A DNA stretch of 64,000 nt from Ophiostoma sp. CBS 140.51. Taxonomy: Eukaryota > Ascomycota > Sordariomycetes > Ophiostomatales > Ophiostomataceae. Under the pieces are notes generated by a model, which was not told the DNA's origin, made no database searches, and saw nothing but the letters and a program-made list of their open reading frames with translations. The translations under genes were made by a program, and so were the position numbers. Below are positions 46,301 to 57,949 of this stretch, piece by piece (the stretch's first letter is position 1; each line of letters starts with the position of its first letter). The DNA lies in assembly GCA_029298735.1 (NCBI GenBank), contig JANSLP010000147.1, forward strand, positions 1 through 64,000, given 5' to 3'.

Positions 46301-48503
46301 TCTCGGGTGTGTTTGTCTCAGAGATGATTACGCCGCTGGATCTGGGTTTGGAGGCCGAGTCGCCCAACTACAGCATCAAGACGTACATTCTTGATTTCCT
46401 GTACTCGTGTCTGCAAGCCTCGCCCGACCGGCCCACCATTGCCCATCTCCTTCTGGGCTTCAAGTGTGGTGTCGATTCTCTCAGTGTCGAGTCTGGAGGT
46501 TCGTTTGATAACCGCACTTCGCTCTTCCACAATCTCTTGAGAGTTCTCCTCGAGGCGCCCTTTGGCGACGACAGCATGGGCATGCGCCACTGGCTGATTA
46601 TGCTCAAGCACAAGGTCATGCGCATCTTCCAGGTCCTGTGGCGCTCGTCCTTGTCGTCTGCCATTGTCCTGGCTGATCTGCGCGAGAACGACTTTGCCTT
46701 CCATTTACTGGTTCGCGAGGTCGTCCTCAACCAGGAGATGCCCTGGGACGGCATCTCGTCTACTAACCCCGAGTTCCCCACGACACAGGCGTCTGTCGGG
46801 TTCATCGAGTTTTGGGCGCTGCGTGCCATGACCCTCGAATATGTCGGCATCGAGCTCTGCAGCGTGTCGCAAAACCGCCTTCCGAGCTTGAAGCGTCGTA
46901 TCTTCGACGCGCTCAACGGCAAGGTTGTCGATGACAACAACGAGCCCATTGATATCCCCACCGTCTTTGACCTCTACGATTTCCTGTCCAGCAACAGCGG
47001 CATCTCACACTGGGACATCCCGCCACCGCAGTTTAAGCGACTGCAGGACCTTGACCTGCGCGCCGCCATGGACGAGACATCAACGGGCGGAACCCTCTAC
47101 GACCTGGACAAGGCACGCGAGATTGCCCTCCTCAAGGAGTCCGAAATCATCAAGGCATCGGGACTTACCAAGGAGCCATTAGAAGAGCTGCGCGAGGAGC
47201 TGCAGCGCGAGGAGGCCATCCTGCTTGAGTACCTGGCATTCCTCAACCGCCAAAAACAGCTGGGTGACAATCTGCAGGTAGTCCTGCACGCCTGGGCCAA
47301 ACTGCTTCTCGTCATGTTCGAGGCCAACGAGTTCACTGGCGCCGCACAAGTCTCGTTCCTGCTGCAAGCCCTCCAGGCCATCCTGCCCGGTCTCGAGGCG
47401 TCAAGCGCCGACAACCCAACACAGGCGCTCGAGCTGGCCCGACTGGCCGAGGTCTTGTTGTACAAGCTCTACTCGGACAAGGCCCTCTCCACCAACGGCA
47501 ACAACGGCGAAACCGGAAACGGTGATGACAAAGAGGGCCGCCAGATGAGCAGCCTCGTCAGCGACAAGTTGTTCCAGCTGTTTCGGATCTGCCTCTTTGC
47601 CACGTCAAAGTGGGTCGGCAACCCGGAGCTGCGGTCCGTCTACTACAACATCTGCTACCGCTACGTCGCCGGCATCCTCGACAAGGACAACCGCGGCTTC
47701 CAGCCCACGGGTTGGCAAAAGGCCAACAAGACCGTCAGCGTCTGCGGCGAGCGTGTTCTAAATGTGGTCTGCGACGACGCCTACGGCAGCGACTCGTCTA
47801 CCTGCCAGACCTCAGCTCTCGTCCTACTCGGCGCGCTCGTCCGTCTTGGCGAGCACGAGCACGACACCCACGTCGTCGAGTCACTCAATCGCCTCAACTT
47901 TATTGGTGTGCTCGTCGACTCCCTCAAGAGCGTGCTGCAGGATGGCCTTACCGTCATCCAGTCCGGCCGCGCCGACCAGCGCATGGCCCTCGACGCTAAG
48001 CTGGCTTTGCTGCTGCAACTGTGTCAGACGCGCGACGGTGCCAAGTACACGCTGCATGCCAACCTGTTCCGCGCCATTGAGCTTTCGGGTCTCTTCTCGG
48101 CCGACCCCGAGCTGCAGGTCGACCCCACCAACACGGCCGCTCTGACCCAGCACTACGGTCTACTGGTGCAGGTGGCCCGCATTATTGGCGCCGCCGTCGT
48201 CAGCCGCGGCTCCCACAACATTCTGCAGGGCCGCCGGTTCCTAACCGAGCACCGGATGCTCGTTATGCACGTGCTGAAGCGGTCAGCCGGCATCGGCCCG
48301 GCGTCGCCACAAGCCCTGGACGAGCGGGTAGAGGACCTGGCCGAGGCGTTTATGGTGCTGATTGTTGCTACTGATTTCCTTGATGTGAGTATCCGTGCGA
48401 CAGATAAATCCTTCTATATGACATATTACTAACATCATTCCAGTTCGAGGACGAGGCACCAGTACAGCCACAAAAGAACCCTACACGAGTACTGTTCCAT
48501 TAA
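43393..48503 (+). CDS. NUP192: nucleoporin Nup192/Nup205, inner-ring scaffold
   Basis: Exons are 43393-48384 and 48444-48503, giving 1683 residues, the usual size of fungal Nup192. The N-terminus (LESLQALHRELVAVSEHRYD, then EYALQLADELDLDEIETAG) matches the family. The rest is an alpha-helical solenoid, Leu-rich throughout, with no catalytic motif. Nup192 bridges Nic96, Nup53 and Nup145N in the inner ring of the nuclear pore. Start choice: the frame stays open upstream to an ATG at 43147 (82 extra codons), but that segment is Arg/His/Leu-rich and unlike the family, so ATG 43393 is preferred. The second exon encodes only the last 19 residues (FEDEAPVQPQKNP and so on). Confidence 0.93.
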
Positions 48504-49213
48504 AAAAGACCATATAGAAGGAGGGTAGCGAGACGTGGTGTGGTAGTTACATGGGAGCGTTTAGCTACTTTTTTTTTGTACTTCATTCTTAATTCGGTCT
48601 GATTTTTACCATTTGCTCTAGTGCTTTTCCTGTACATTTGGAAGGCGGAAGCCGAGCGACGGAGGATAAAATCGGCCGAGGGTTGCACATTTGTTTTGAT
48701 TTCGTCTTCATATTTTTGATAGTTCTCATTTATATTTTAACTCTGATTATATTTTCACTTTGGCTTTAGATGTCGAGTACGACGTATACGTTATAAAAAC
48801 GATTACACCGAATATTTCTATTCTATTTATTTATTCCTTTATTATTATTATTTTTGAACAAAATGTCACATAAAAGTAAAAATAAAAATTAGACTCTGTA
48901 TCACAAGAAAAACATGATTGTTATTGACACTTGCAGAAAACGCCTCTCCCCGTATGATATTCAAAACAACTGCGTAATAAACAATACCTACATTAGAACT
49001 GAGGAATATGTACAGTACAAAAACCAAAGCTTACTGCCCATCTACCAAAAATCAAACCGGAAGATACAACCCGTTATTCGCCGTGGCCATGCAGGTAAAC
49101 CCATACCGATAAATGATGCTCCCAAGGAATTCAATAATAAGAGACAGAAGAGGAAAAAAAGAGACTTTTAAAAGTCGCGTATTGCCAGTATATGATATGG
49201 CCAAGCTCCCGCC
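48504..49213. other. convergent 3' flanks of NUP192 and Slx8-like gene
   Basis: A 710-bp AT-rich spacer with TTATTATTATTATTTTTG at about 48838-48856. An 85-codon plus frame (48914-49171) is Asn/Lys-rich, as expected by chance in AT-rich DNA. Confidence 0.5.
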
Positions 49214-50749
49214 TCACCGCTGTGGACGCATCTTGAGCTGGAGCGGGAAATAGGAGCGCGACATCTTTGCTTGCGACATTTGTGGCACGCGCATTTCGAC
49301 CTTGGACCGACATATGGGACAGACACGCTGGTCTGTTGAGTTGAGAGAAGAGAAGAGGCATTCGCCGCAGAAGAGGTGACCTAGTCTGTTAGCGATGAAC
49401 AATCTACATACATCGTATACTGGGGAAGACTTACCACAATGCGTGACCGTTATGTCCGTCATGTCGTCCATGCAGATGACGCACTGCTGGGCCGACAGTT
49501 TTGTGAGGTTTTTTGGCTCTTCTTTCGCCTCGCTCAAGGGCTCTGCGGGAGCTCCTTCTACGGCCTCGTCTTTGACCCTGGCTGCTTGTGGCCGGTCGAC
49601 GTCGACAAGATTAACTATTTCCACGCCGACATCGTCGTCGTCAGAGCCAAAGAGATCGTCGTCCAGTACTATCGGCTCAATGACCCTTTGCCTCTTCGGC
49701 GAGAGCCGTGGCCGGCTTGTTTGGCTGGTGGCATTGTTCCCGCTGCTGCTACTACTACTGCTGGCCTGGCTGTCACCATATACGGCCCGGTCGTTGTTAC
49801 TGCTGCTGCTGCCATTTCCGACTGAGGCCAGCAGCGTGGCTATTGGCGGTAAAGCCGTGCTTGACGATCCTACGCCTGGATCGTTGCTTCGCCGTCTTTT
49901 ATTTGATGAACGAACGGCGGAGGGTGTGGATGTTATTGTGGCGGTAGCTACTTGAGATGTGAGGATATTGGATCCGGCTCTCGTTCGTGACGATCGTGCA
50001 GGCGTTGCTGTTGATGCTGCTGCTATCGGGTCTCCTGGTAATGGCAAGGGGAACGGTTCTGCGACAGAGACTGACCGTGATGCGGCCGACCGTCTCCGTG
50101 TCTGTGGCATGACTGCTTCTGCTTCGTCGTCAGAGCTGAGGGTGATTTGCTCGGATACGCGTGATACGCGTGAGGGGAAATCGTTAAGAATGGAGGGAGA
50201 AGAGAAGTCGTTCTGGCCGAGAAACTCGAGGTCGTCGTCTTCGTCGTCGTCAATGTTAATAGCCGAGTCGGAGTGGTTCAACGTCCGAGAAGGGATGGGA
50301 GGAGGAGCAAGCGGTGGTAGGGGATCGAGGCGACTACTGCTCGCTTCAACTATTTGGTTGCCGTAGGAGACTTGCCGCCACCTCGACGCTGGTGCCGGCT
50401 GTGAGGCAGACTGTGCTGGCGGCCGTTGCAAACTTATCGTCGGCTGCTGTTGTGAGTGTGCAGGAGGGTTTCGAAGAGGATTTCGTGATAAGATATCTTC
50501 GTCGTCAGTCTCGTCGTCGTTAACGACGTTCTCGTTGACGTTGCCGAACTCTATATCGGCAAGCTGGTCGAGGTCGAAATAGTCGGAGAAGTAATCGCTG
50601 CTGATGCTGGCCGACTCGTCGCTAGGGAGGGGATCGTTGGATGGGCCGCTGCGGTCGAGTGCGAAGGAGCCTGGATGGTGAGGCGATGTTAAAATCAAAG
50701 TCAAAACAGAGGGCGAGGAAATGGGTGGAGTCGGCGAGGTTGGATCCAT
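49214..50749 (-). CDS. RING-finger protein, Slx8/RNF4-like SUMO-targeted ubiquitin ligase
   Basis: Minus-strand exons are 49435-50749 and 49214-49380, giving 493 residues. A C-terminal C3HC4 RING is complete: C423, C426, C438, H440, C443, C446, C459, C462. The rest is disordered, Ser/Pro/Asp-rich, with hydrophobic-acidic clusters that look like SUMO-interacting motifs (SAINIDDDEDDDLEFL, EPIVLDDDLFG, VEIVNLVDVD). RING plus several such motifs is the layout of STUbLs, which ubiquitylate SUMO-conjugated nuclear proteins during DNA repair. The start is placed at MDPTSPTPP (50749); the frame is open further upstream, but that part is leader-like. The 54-nt intron is in frame without a stop. The assignment to Slx8 is by architecture, so another nuclear RING ligase is possible. 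Confidence 0.75.
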   Translation of the reverse strand: MDPTSPTPPISSPSVLTLILTSPHHPGSFALDRSGPSNDPLPSDESASISSDYFSDYFDLDQLADIEFGNVNENVVNDDETDDEDILSRNPLRNPPAHSQQQPTISLQRPPAQSASQPAPASRWRQVSYGNQIVEASSSRLDPLPPLAPPPIPSRTLNHSDSAINIDDDEDDDLEFLGQNDFSSPSILNDFPSRVSRVSEQITLSSDDEAEAVMPQTRRRSAASRSVSVAEPFPLPLPGDPIAAASTATPARSSRTRAGSNILTSQVATATITSTPSAVRSSNKRRRSNDPGVGSSSTALPPIATLLASVGNGSSSSNNDRAVYGDSQASSSSSSSGNNATSQTSRPRLSPKRQRVIEPIVLDDDLFGSDDDDVGVEIVNLVDVDRPQAARVKDEAVEGAPAEPLSEAKEEPKNLTKLSAQQCVICMDDMTDITVTHCGKSSPVYDVCRLFIANRLGHLFCGECLFSSLNSTDQRVCPICRSKVEMRVPQMSQAKMSRSYFPLQLKMRPQR

Positions 50750-51992
50750 TCCCAAGCGGCGGGGAAGGAACAAAAAAGCAGGGCAAGGGCAGGCAGTATG
50801 GAGCAGAGAGAAGAACGGTTCAACGCGAGGCAAGAGCGTGAGGCAGCAGAGCGAGGCTTGGAAAGACCCGCCGTGAATTTGCGAGATGCTTCTGGCCGGG
50901 GCAACTTCACAGGGGAAGTACGACTGGTGTCTGCGCCCCTCGCCTGAATGCCCTTTTTGCACCAATAAATTGGTTGGAAACGTACCTTCGGTCGAATCAG
51001 CAGTAGGAACTCGTCTCGCCATGTCCGGAGGGCACCGTCGAACGCATGGGAAAAGGAGGAGGAGGAAGAAGCAGTCATAAAAAAAGTATGTGGCGGTTGC
51101 AGAAAGGAGGTAGAGTTGTGTGCTCGAGAGAAAAACCACATCTGGGGAAAGAGCGATGCCGCACTCCTACTCGTCTGCTTCACCGAAAGCCCTCCTTGCC
51201 CTTGTTTTCGCCCCAAGAATGGACAGAAGTGGCGACAGCGCCAGCTGCGTACTGGCGTCAAGGGCATTCTTTAATTGCTGTGTAATAGCGCGCGTTACGC
51301 GTTTTCCAGCGTCAATAGGCGCCGGGGATAGGGCATTGAAGCCGGCGGCTGCCACTAATTGCTCCGGGGTCGTATTTGTAACGCACTTAACGGGGCTTGT
51401 CGGGCTGTCACTGACGGAGGCGATGATGGCTTATTGGTAAGGTTCGAGCAAACGGGGAAAAAAGAAAAGCGTGGAGTTAAAACGAGTGATGGCCAGTGAA
51501 TGTATTAAACAAAATGAGCACCAAATTGAGCCTTTCAGGGTAAATTGTAGTTCACTTCCTTCTCAGCCCTTCTAGAGACTCATGAATAAACTGCATCACT
51601 GTCAATTGTCTTCGTTCAGATGCAGCAGCCTATGAAAACCCAGTCCTTTATTTTCAAGGCATTTGGATGGGTTTCATATCAGAAATAAAGGGGGCACGAT
51701 GGCCATTATATAGGTGTTGCGCATTTGTTGACCATAAACTCGAGGCTTTTGACATATGGGCATATGTGTATATTGTATATATGCAGTTAAGCGAGCAGAC
51801 ATACATATAGACACATGATCATCGTGACGTGATTTGTTCATCAACAGTTCCATTCTTTAAGATGTATGTCTTTCTATCTGTAGGTCTTGACCAAGATACG
51901 AGCCTTACCTCTGTGGCAGTGGGCTTTTATACTTCTCTCGTCTATCGCAGCAGCAGGGTCATGCTAGCCGCGGGACTTTCCAAATGGTTCCT
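50750..51992. other. Slx8-like gene promoter and TPI1 3' flank
   Basis: 1.24 kb between tandem minus-strand genes. The 188-codon minus frame (50701-51267) is continuous with the Slx8-like leader but lacks any domain. 51480-51960 holds only short frames. Nothing else recognised. Confidence 0.5.
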
Positions 51993-53142
51993 TTACAGGT
52001 GGCAGTTGACAATGTCGACGACTAGTAGGGTATGTTAGCTTTGAACATAATATTGGGAGGATAGAAGAGCGTATGTGGGACACTCTGCGGGGAATCAACG
52101 TACAGGCAGGCTTCAAGCTGGCACCGCCAACCAGGAAACCGTCAATGTCGGCCTGCTTGGCCAGGTCCTTGCAGTTCTTGTCGTTGACACTGCCGCCGTA
52201 CAGGATACGGGTAGCCTCAGCAACAGCGGGGCTGACGTTCTCCTTCAGCCAGCCGCGGATGGCAGCGTGGACGTCCTGGGCCTGCTCGGTGGTGGCGACC
52301 TTGCCGGTGCCAATGGCCCAGATGGGCTCGTAGGCCACGACAATCTTGGACCAGGCAGCGGCGTCAGTGCCGAGGGCCTCCTTGAGGGCAGCCAGCTGGC
52401 CCGTCACGACGGCGACGGTCTGGTTGCTCTCGCGCTGCTCGAGTGTCTCGCCGCAACACCAGATGACACCAAGGCCCTGGTTGATGGAGTACTTGGTCTT
52501 GGACGAGACGACGGCGTCCGACTCGCCGAGCAGGGTGCGGCGCTCCGAGTGGCCGAGGATGGTCCAGGTGATGTTGCTGTCGCTCAGCTGGTGGGCCGAG
52601 ATCTCACCAGTGAAGGCGCCGTCGGGCTGGTCGTAGACGTTCTGGGCAGCGACCTCGATCTGAGGCTTCAGGTGGTCGCGGACGAGCAGCAGGTAAAGGG
52701 AAGGGGGGGCAACGACGACCTCTGGAGGGAGAGAAAGAAAGTTAGCATGCGCACAAGGGCGGAGAGAAGAAGTCGCAGTCGATTGACCACGAAATGATCA
52801 CGAGATAAATGAGGAGCTGCTCCCAACTACGTACCGACGTTCTGGTCCAGGTTCGACTGGTTCAGGTTCTCGACGATGGCCTTGATCGACTTGATCGTGC
52901 CGTTCCTATAGCAAGCAAGAGACAATGGTCAGCACATTCCCAGCTTTGGATGCTGCAAAAGCAGCGGATAACACTGTGCTGGACAGTTGTCCGGCCGAAA
53001 GGTGAAGCTATTCGGGCATGCGGGGTTTCTTTTCCGCCCTGGCGAGAACAACAAAGAAAAAGGTCGGACAAGCTCAGCCGCGGGGTAGCAAGGGCACTCA
53101 CATCTTGAAGTTACCGCCGACGAAGAACTTGCGAGAAGACAT
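51993..53142 (-). CDS. TPI1: triosephosphate isomerase
   Basis: Minus-strand exons are 53102-53142, 52835-52905, 52104-52721 and 51993-52021, giving 252 residues. It interconverts dihydroxyacetone phosphate and glyceraldehyde 3-phosphate in the cytosol. All catalytic residues are present: N11 and K13 in VGGNFKMNG, H95 in TILGHSERR, and E169 in VAYEPIWAIGTG. The flexible loop 6 (PIWAIGTGK) and the phosphate-binding YGGSVN and GFLVGGASLK are intact. It ends FVDIVNCHL. The glutamate lies about four residues later than in the yeast numbering, so a small insertion precedes it. The upstream region is strongly pyrimidine-rich on the coding strand, as in highly expressed fungal glycolytic genes. Divergent from MIP1. 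Confidence 0.97.
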
Positions 53143-54343
53143 GATGGGCAATTGGGTATGAGGGTGCTCTGGGTATCAAAAAAGGTGATTGACTGGGAAA
53201 GGTTGAAGGTTGCAAGTGAGGGAAGGAAAGAAAAAATGGGGACAGTTTCTTAAGACGAAAAGAAACATTGGGCTGGTGAGCTTTTTTCGGTAGGAACGAG
53301 CGAGGTTGACCGACGCTAACAACCGCCCCTTCCCGACAGCAACGAGGCAACGCAGCGGAAGTCTTTTTGGTCAAGCCACGGCTGTAAACTGCAACCGCCA
53401 ACCATGTGTAACTCGGAAAGGGCAGGCATGATCGGACAGCCGATGTGTTGGTCCTTGGCAGCTATTTTGCTCACAGACAAAATTGCATCTCACAACTTAC
53501 ACATGACAATCATGCTCGTACACGGCGGGGTAGCTCTCACTGGCATCACGTTGTGAACAGGCGATATCGCTCCACGACCATTCATTCTTTATCCCGCGCC
53601 GAGCGGTGAGGGAATAATCTGAGTGCTGTAAGACGAGTGTAGTCTTCTGCTGTTAAAAAAACGCTCTCTCCCGCTGTATTTCTCGCAGTCTTATTTTGCA
53701 TTTTGTGAGGAAAGAACGAACGGCTTGATTCGTTGCGATAGGCGATACCACGATAACACATGCAAGGAAAGGGCGAGGCTTCATCACAGGGCAGCCGACT
53801 TGCAATCCTCTTACACAGAAGGCGCTATCGGGCGATATATACAACTGTCACTTCACTTCACTGTGCTGTCAACTTTTTGACTACCTCCTGCTGTCCCAAA
53901 TTGCGCCCTGCGCGTGCCAGAATGCGCTACGGTTTTTAGGCTGCTTTCACGCGTCTTTTGCTGCAAGGGCGGTCGCTCCTCCCTCCAGTCGTCTGCATGG
54001 TCCGTGCACCTATCAGAGCGAGGGATGGGGCAGGCGCAATGATGGCAGCAAAACTACATACAAAGCACACAAAGGCACAAAGAGACAATTGATCTCATCA
54101 CGACCATCAGTTTGCCACCGTTCGCAACAATAAACACAACGGCCCCCAACAGCAAAACCCCTGCAACGTCGCTCAGGGTCACGGTTCTGCTCTCTCGTGA
54201 GCACATAATTTTGACGACTCTTTCGATTAGCATTGTTACGGCTGGCCATTCCCACATTCGATATCGACTGACCTCAGGGTCCTCGTGATGCCAATTAGCA
54301 GGCATTTGACACACAACCCGGCCTCGTCGGCAGCAGCATCGCC
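53143..54343. promoter_or_regulatory. bidirectional promoter region, TPI1 / MIP1
   Basis: 1.2 kb between divergent starts. A coding-strand pyrimidine tract for TPI1 lies at about 53196-53243 (purine-rich as printed). A minus-strand frame of up to 171 codons (54054-54569) crosses into MIP1 antisense and shows no domain. The promoter role is inferred. Confidence 0.55.
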
Positions 54344-57300
54344 ATGCTGCGCCTTCTAGGTGGTGGCCCCGTCCGAGGTAGCTCGACGGTGGCATCTTTT
54401 GTACGACTTGCAAAGCACCGTGCGCGCGGACCGCAACGGATATCACCAGTATTCGTCCGATGGGCATCGACACAAAAAGAAGAGCGCAAGACGCTCGCAT
54501 GTAAGTTATGGTAGACCTTGAGGAGGATATGGACAACCGGCTAATGCAGTGCAGTAAAATCCGAAGCACGACACAACGAGATCGGTATCCAGCACGTCAG
54601 CGACCACATCTTCCGCCAAGTCTTCCCCCAAGGAAGCAAACCACCACCACCCGAGCTGGTTGAGCTGGCAAAGGACCACCTGCGCCGTCAAGACCTACTG
54701 GGCAAGAACACCGATAACACCGACCCGATTGCCTTTGACGTGCCCCCGTTGCACGGCCAGACACTCGACGAGCACTTTTTCAAGCTGGGCACCGATGCCG
54801 CTGAACCTTTTTTGGGATATGCGAAGCACTTTGCGCGCGCCAATACACAACCGAAGCCCCGGAAATGGGTACGACGCAGCGGATGGACTAAATACTACCC
54901 CGACGGACGGACCGAGGCGGTCGATGCACCGGACGAGGCGATGCTTGTGTTCGACACGGAGGTCATGTGGAAGGAGAGCCCGTTTGCCGTCATGGCATGC
55001 GCCGCCAGTCCGACGGCATGGTATGCCTGGCTGTCGCCGTGGCTGCTCGGCGAGACGAAGAACGACTGTAACCTGATCCCGCTGGGCGACCCGACCAAGG
55101 ACCGCATCGTCATTGGCCACAATGTCGGCTACGACCGCGCGCGCGTGCTCGAGGAGTACGACCTAAGTCAGTCGCGCAACGCCTTTTTGGATACCATGTC
55201 GCTGCATGTGGCCGTCAACGGCATGTGCTCGCAGCAGCGGCCGACGTGGATGAAGCACAAGAAGAACCGCGAGCTGCGCGACCGCATCGCCAAGGAGACG
55301 GACAACTTTGAGCTGTCGCAGCTCCTGCAGAACAATGCAATGCACGCCGAGGAGGAGGAGCTTTGGGTCGACCGCAGCTCGGTCAACTCGCTGCGCGACG
55401 TGGCCAAGTTCCACCTCAACATTGCCATGGACAAGGCGGCGCGCGACGAGTTTGGCGAGCAGGACCGCGCTGGTGTGCTTGGCAAGCTGGATGAACTGCT
55501 CGACTACTGTGCAGCCGACGTCGCTGTCACACACCGCGTCTTTCAGATCGTCTTCCCCAACTTCCTCGAGGTCTGTCCGCACCCCGTCAGTTTCGCCGCC
55601 TTGCGCCATCTTTCCTCTGTTATCCTGCCCGTGAACAAGTCATGGGAGTCCTACATCGCCAACGCCGAGGCGACGTACCGCGGTCTATCCGACGCCGTCC
55701 AGGAGCGGCTTGTGACGCTGGCCGAGAAGGCGCTCGAGATTCGCGCCGACAAAGACAAGTGGGGCGAAGATCCGTGGCTGCAGCAGCTCGACTGGTCTGG
55801 CCAGGAGATCCGCATGGTCAAGGGCAAGAAGAAGAACGACCCACCACGACCAGCCGCACGCCAAAAGAAGCCCGGCATGCCGCAGTGGTACAAGGACCTC
55901 TTTACCAAGAACGACTCGCCCATCAACATCTCCGTGCGGACGCGTATTGCGCCACTCCTTCTCCGCCTGTCCTGGGATGGTCACCCGCTGTTCTGGTCCG
56001 ACAAGTACGGATGGACATTCCGTGTAACACGGGAGGAGGCCCTCGAGTACGAGGAGAAGCAGGTGCTGCGGTGCGACATGTCCGACGAGACCGTGGAGCT
56101 GCTCAAGAACGACCGGCGCTACGTTTATTTCAAGCTGCCGCACAAGGACGGCCCCACGGCACGCTGCGCCAGTCCCATGGCCAAGAGCTACCTGGCCTAC
56201 TTTGAAAAGGGCACGCTGTCGTCTGAGTACACGTACGCAAAGGAGGCACTCGAAATGAATGCCTCGTGCTCGTACTGGATCAGCGCGCGTGACCGTATCA
56301 TGTCGCAGCTTGTCGTCTACAACGAGCAGCTGTCCACTCGTGACTCTGCATCAGCATCAGAGGACGGAAACGGCTTTATTCTGCCCCAGGTCATCCCCAT
56401 GGGTACCATCACACGGCGCGCCGTCGAGAACACGTGGTTGACGGCCAGCAACGCCAAGAAGAACCGTGTCGGCTCGGAGCTCAAGGCCATGGTGCAGGCA
56501 CCGGAAGGCTACTCATTTGTGGGCGCCGATGTCGACTCGGAAGAGCTGTGGATTGCCAGTGTGGTCGGCGACGCAACGTTTGGTCTGCACGGTGGCAACG
56601 CCATTGGCTTCATGACACTCGAGGGCACCAAGGCGGCCGGCACGGACCTGCACTCGCGCACAGCTGAAATTTTGGGCATCACGCGCAACGACGCCAAGGT
56701 GTTCAACTACGGTCGTATCTACGGTGCTGGTCTTCGGTTTGCCGCACAGCTGCTCCGGCAGTTCAACCCGTCGCTGTCCGAGGCCGAGACGATCAACATT
56801 GCGACAAAGCTGTACTCGGCCACCAAGGGCACGCGCACCAATCGGCGTGTTCTGTATAAGCGGCCATTCTGGCGCGGCGGCACAGAGTCCTTCGTGTTCA
56901 ACCGCCTTGAAGAGTTTGCCGAACAAGAACGCCCGCGCACACCCGTGCTAGGTGCCGGCATCACCGAGGCACTCATGGGCCGCTTCATCAGCAAGGGCGG
57001 CTACCTGACGTCGCGCATCAACTGGGCCATTCAGTCGTCCGGACAGGACTATTTGCATTTGCTGATTGTGTCCATGGACTACCTGATTCGCCGCTTCAAC
57101 ATCCAGGCTCGCCTGGCCATTACCGTGCACGACGAGATTCGTTATTTGGTGCGCAACGAGGACAAGTACCGCGCCGCCATGGCTCTGCAGGTGGCCAACC
57201 TCTGGACACGGGCCATGTTTGCCGAGCAAGTGGGCATCCGCGACCTGCCGCAGGCGTGCGCCTTCTTCTCGGCCGTGGACATTGACCACGTGCTGCGCAA

Positions 57301-57949
57301 GGAGGTCGACATGGACTGTGTGACACCGAGCCACCAGACAGCCATCCCGCCGGGGGAGAGCCTGGACATGCAGACGTTGCTGGACCGTGGCGCCGAAGCG
57401 TTCTTGGACCCGTCGATTGTGCCTGATGCAAAGCATGCGCCACAGCTCGAGGGCATTAAGTACACGCCGCGCAAACCGGTGATGGAGACGCTGCGCGAAC
57501 AAGACGACAGCACGACTGATATCTCGTTTATTCGTGCACAGATCACGGCCGATGACAAGGAGCTCAAGGATATTCTAGCTGCAAAGCGCAAGGAGCTTGC
57601 GCCGCCGTCTACGACCAAGTCAACAACTGCTAAGCGGTCCTCTTCCAAACGGTCCGTGCTCCCTTACTACGCGAGCGCGCAGCTGATGCCCATGGAGGAG
57701 CCCATGTCGGTGACGGAGGCGCTGTCGTACGGTGGCAATGGCGGCGGCGGCGGTCACGGCGGCTACACTAGCCGCTTCGCCCAGGTCGTCGACAGCAGCT
57801 ACGATGACTTTGACTTCAGCTCTCGCGGCAGCTCGCCGGGCAGCAGCGGCAGCGGTAACAAATGGGCCTGGACGGCCAACGGCGGCGGCAACCACGGCGG
57901 CGCCCACAGCAAGTATGGCAAGATGTCGGCACGCAACTCTCGCATTTGA
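54344..57949 (+). CDS. MIP1: mitochondrial DNA polymerase gamma (Mip1)
   Basis: Exons are 54344-54500 and 54555-57949, giving 1183 residues. The first 50 residues are Arg-rich and acid-free (MLRLLGGGPVRGSSTVASF and on), a mitochondrial presequence. The 3'-5' exonuclease shows Exo I FDTE (D186, E188), Exo II HNVGYDRA (D246) and Exo III YCAADVAVT. The family-A polymerase domain has motif A GADVDSEELW (D711), motif B with VFNYGRIYGAG, and motif C VHDEIRYL (D912). The enzyme replicates and proofreads mitochondrial DNA. The C-terminal extension beyond about 1020 is Ser/Lys-rich then Gly/Ser/His-rich; fungal Mip1 proteins carry variable tails of this type. The start ATG is followed by a clean presequence, and the intron donor GTAAGT is canonical. 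Confidence 0.96.

Noticed and set aside
50701..51267. In-frame upstream extension of the Slx8-like protein (about 130 codons)
   Set aside because: The segment is Cys/Leu/Phe-rich and leader-like, unlike the disordered acidic protein that follows; MDPTSPTPP gives a coherent N-terminus.
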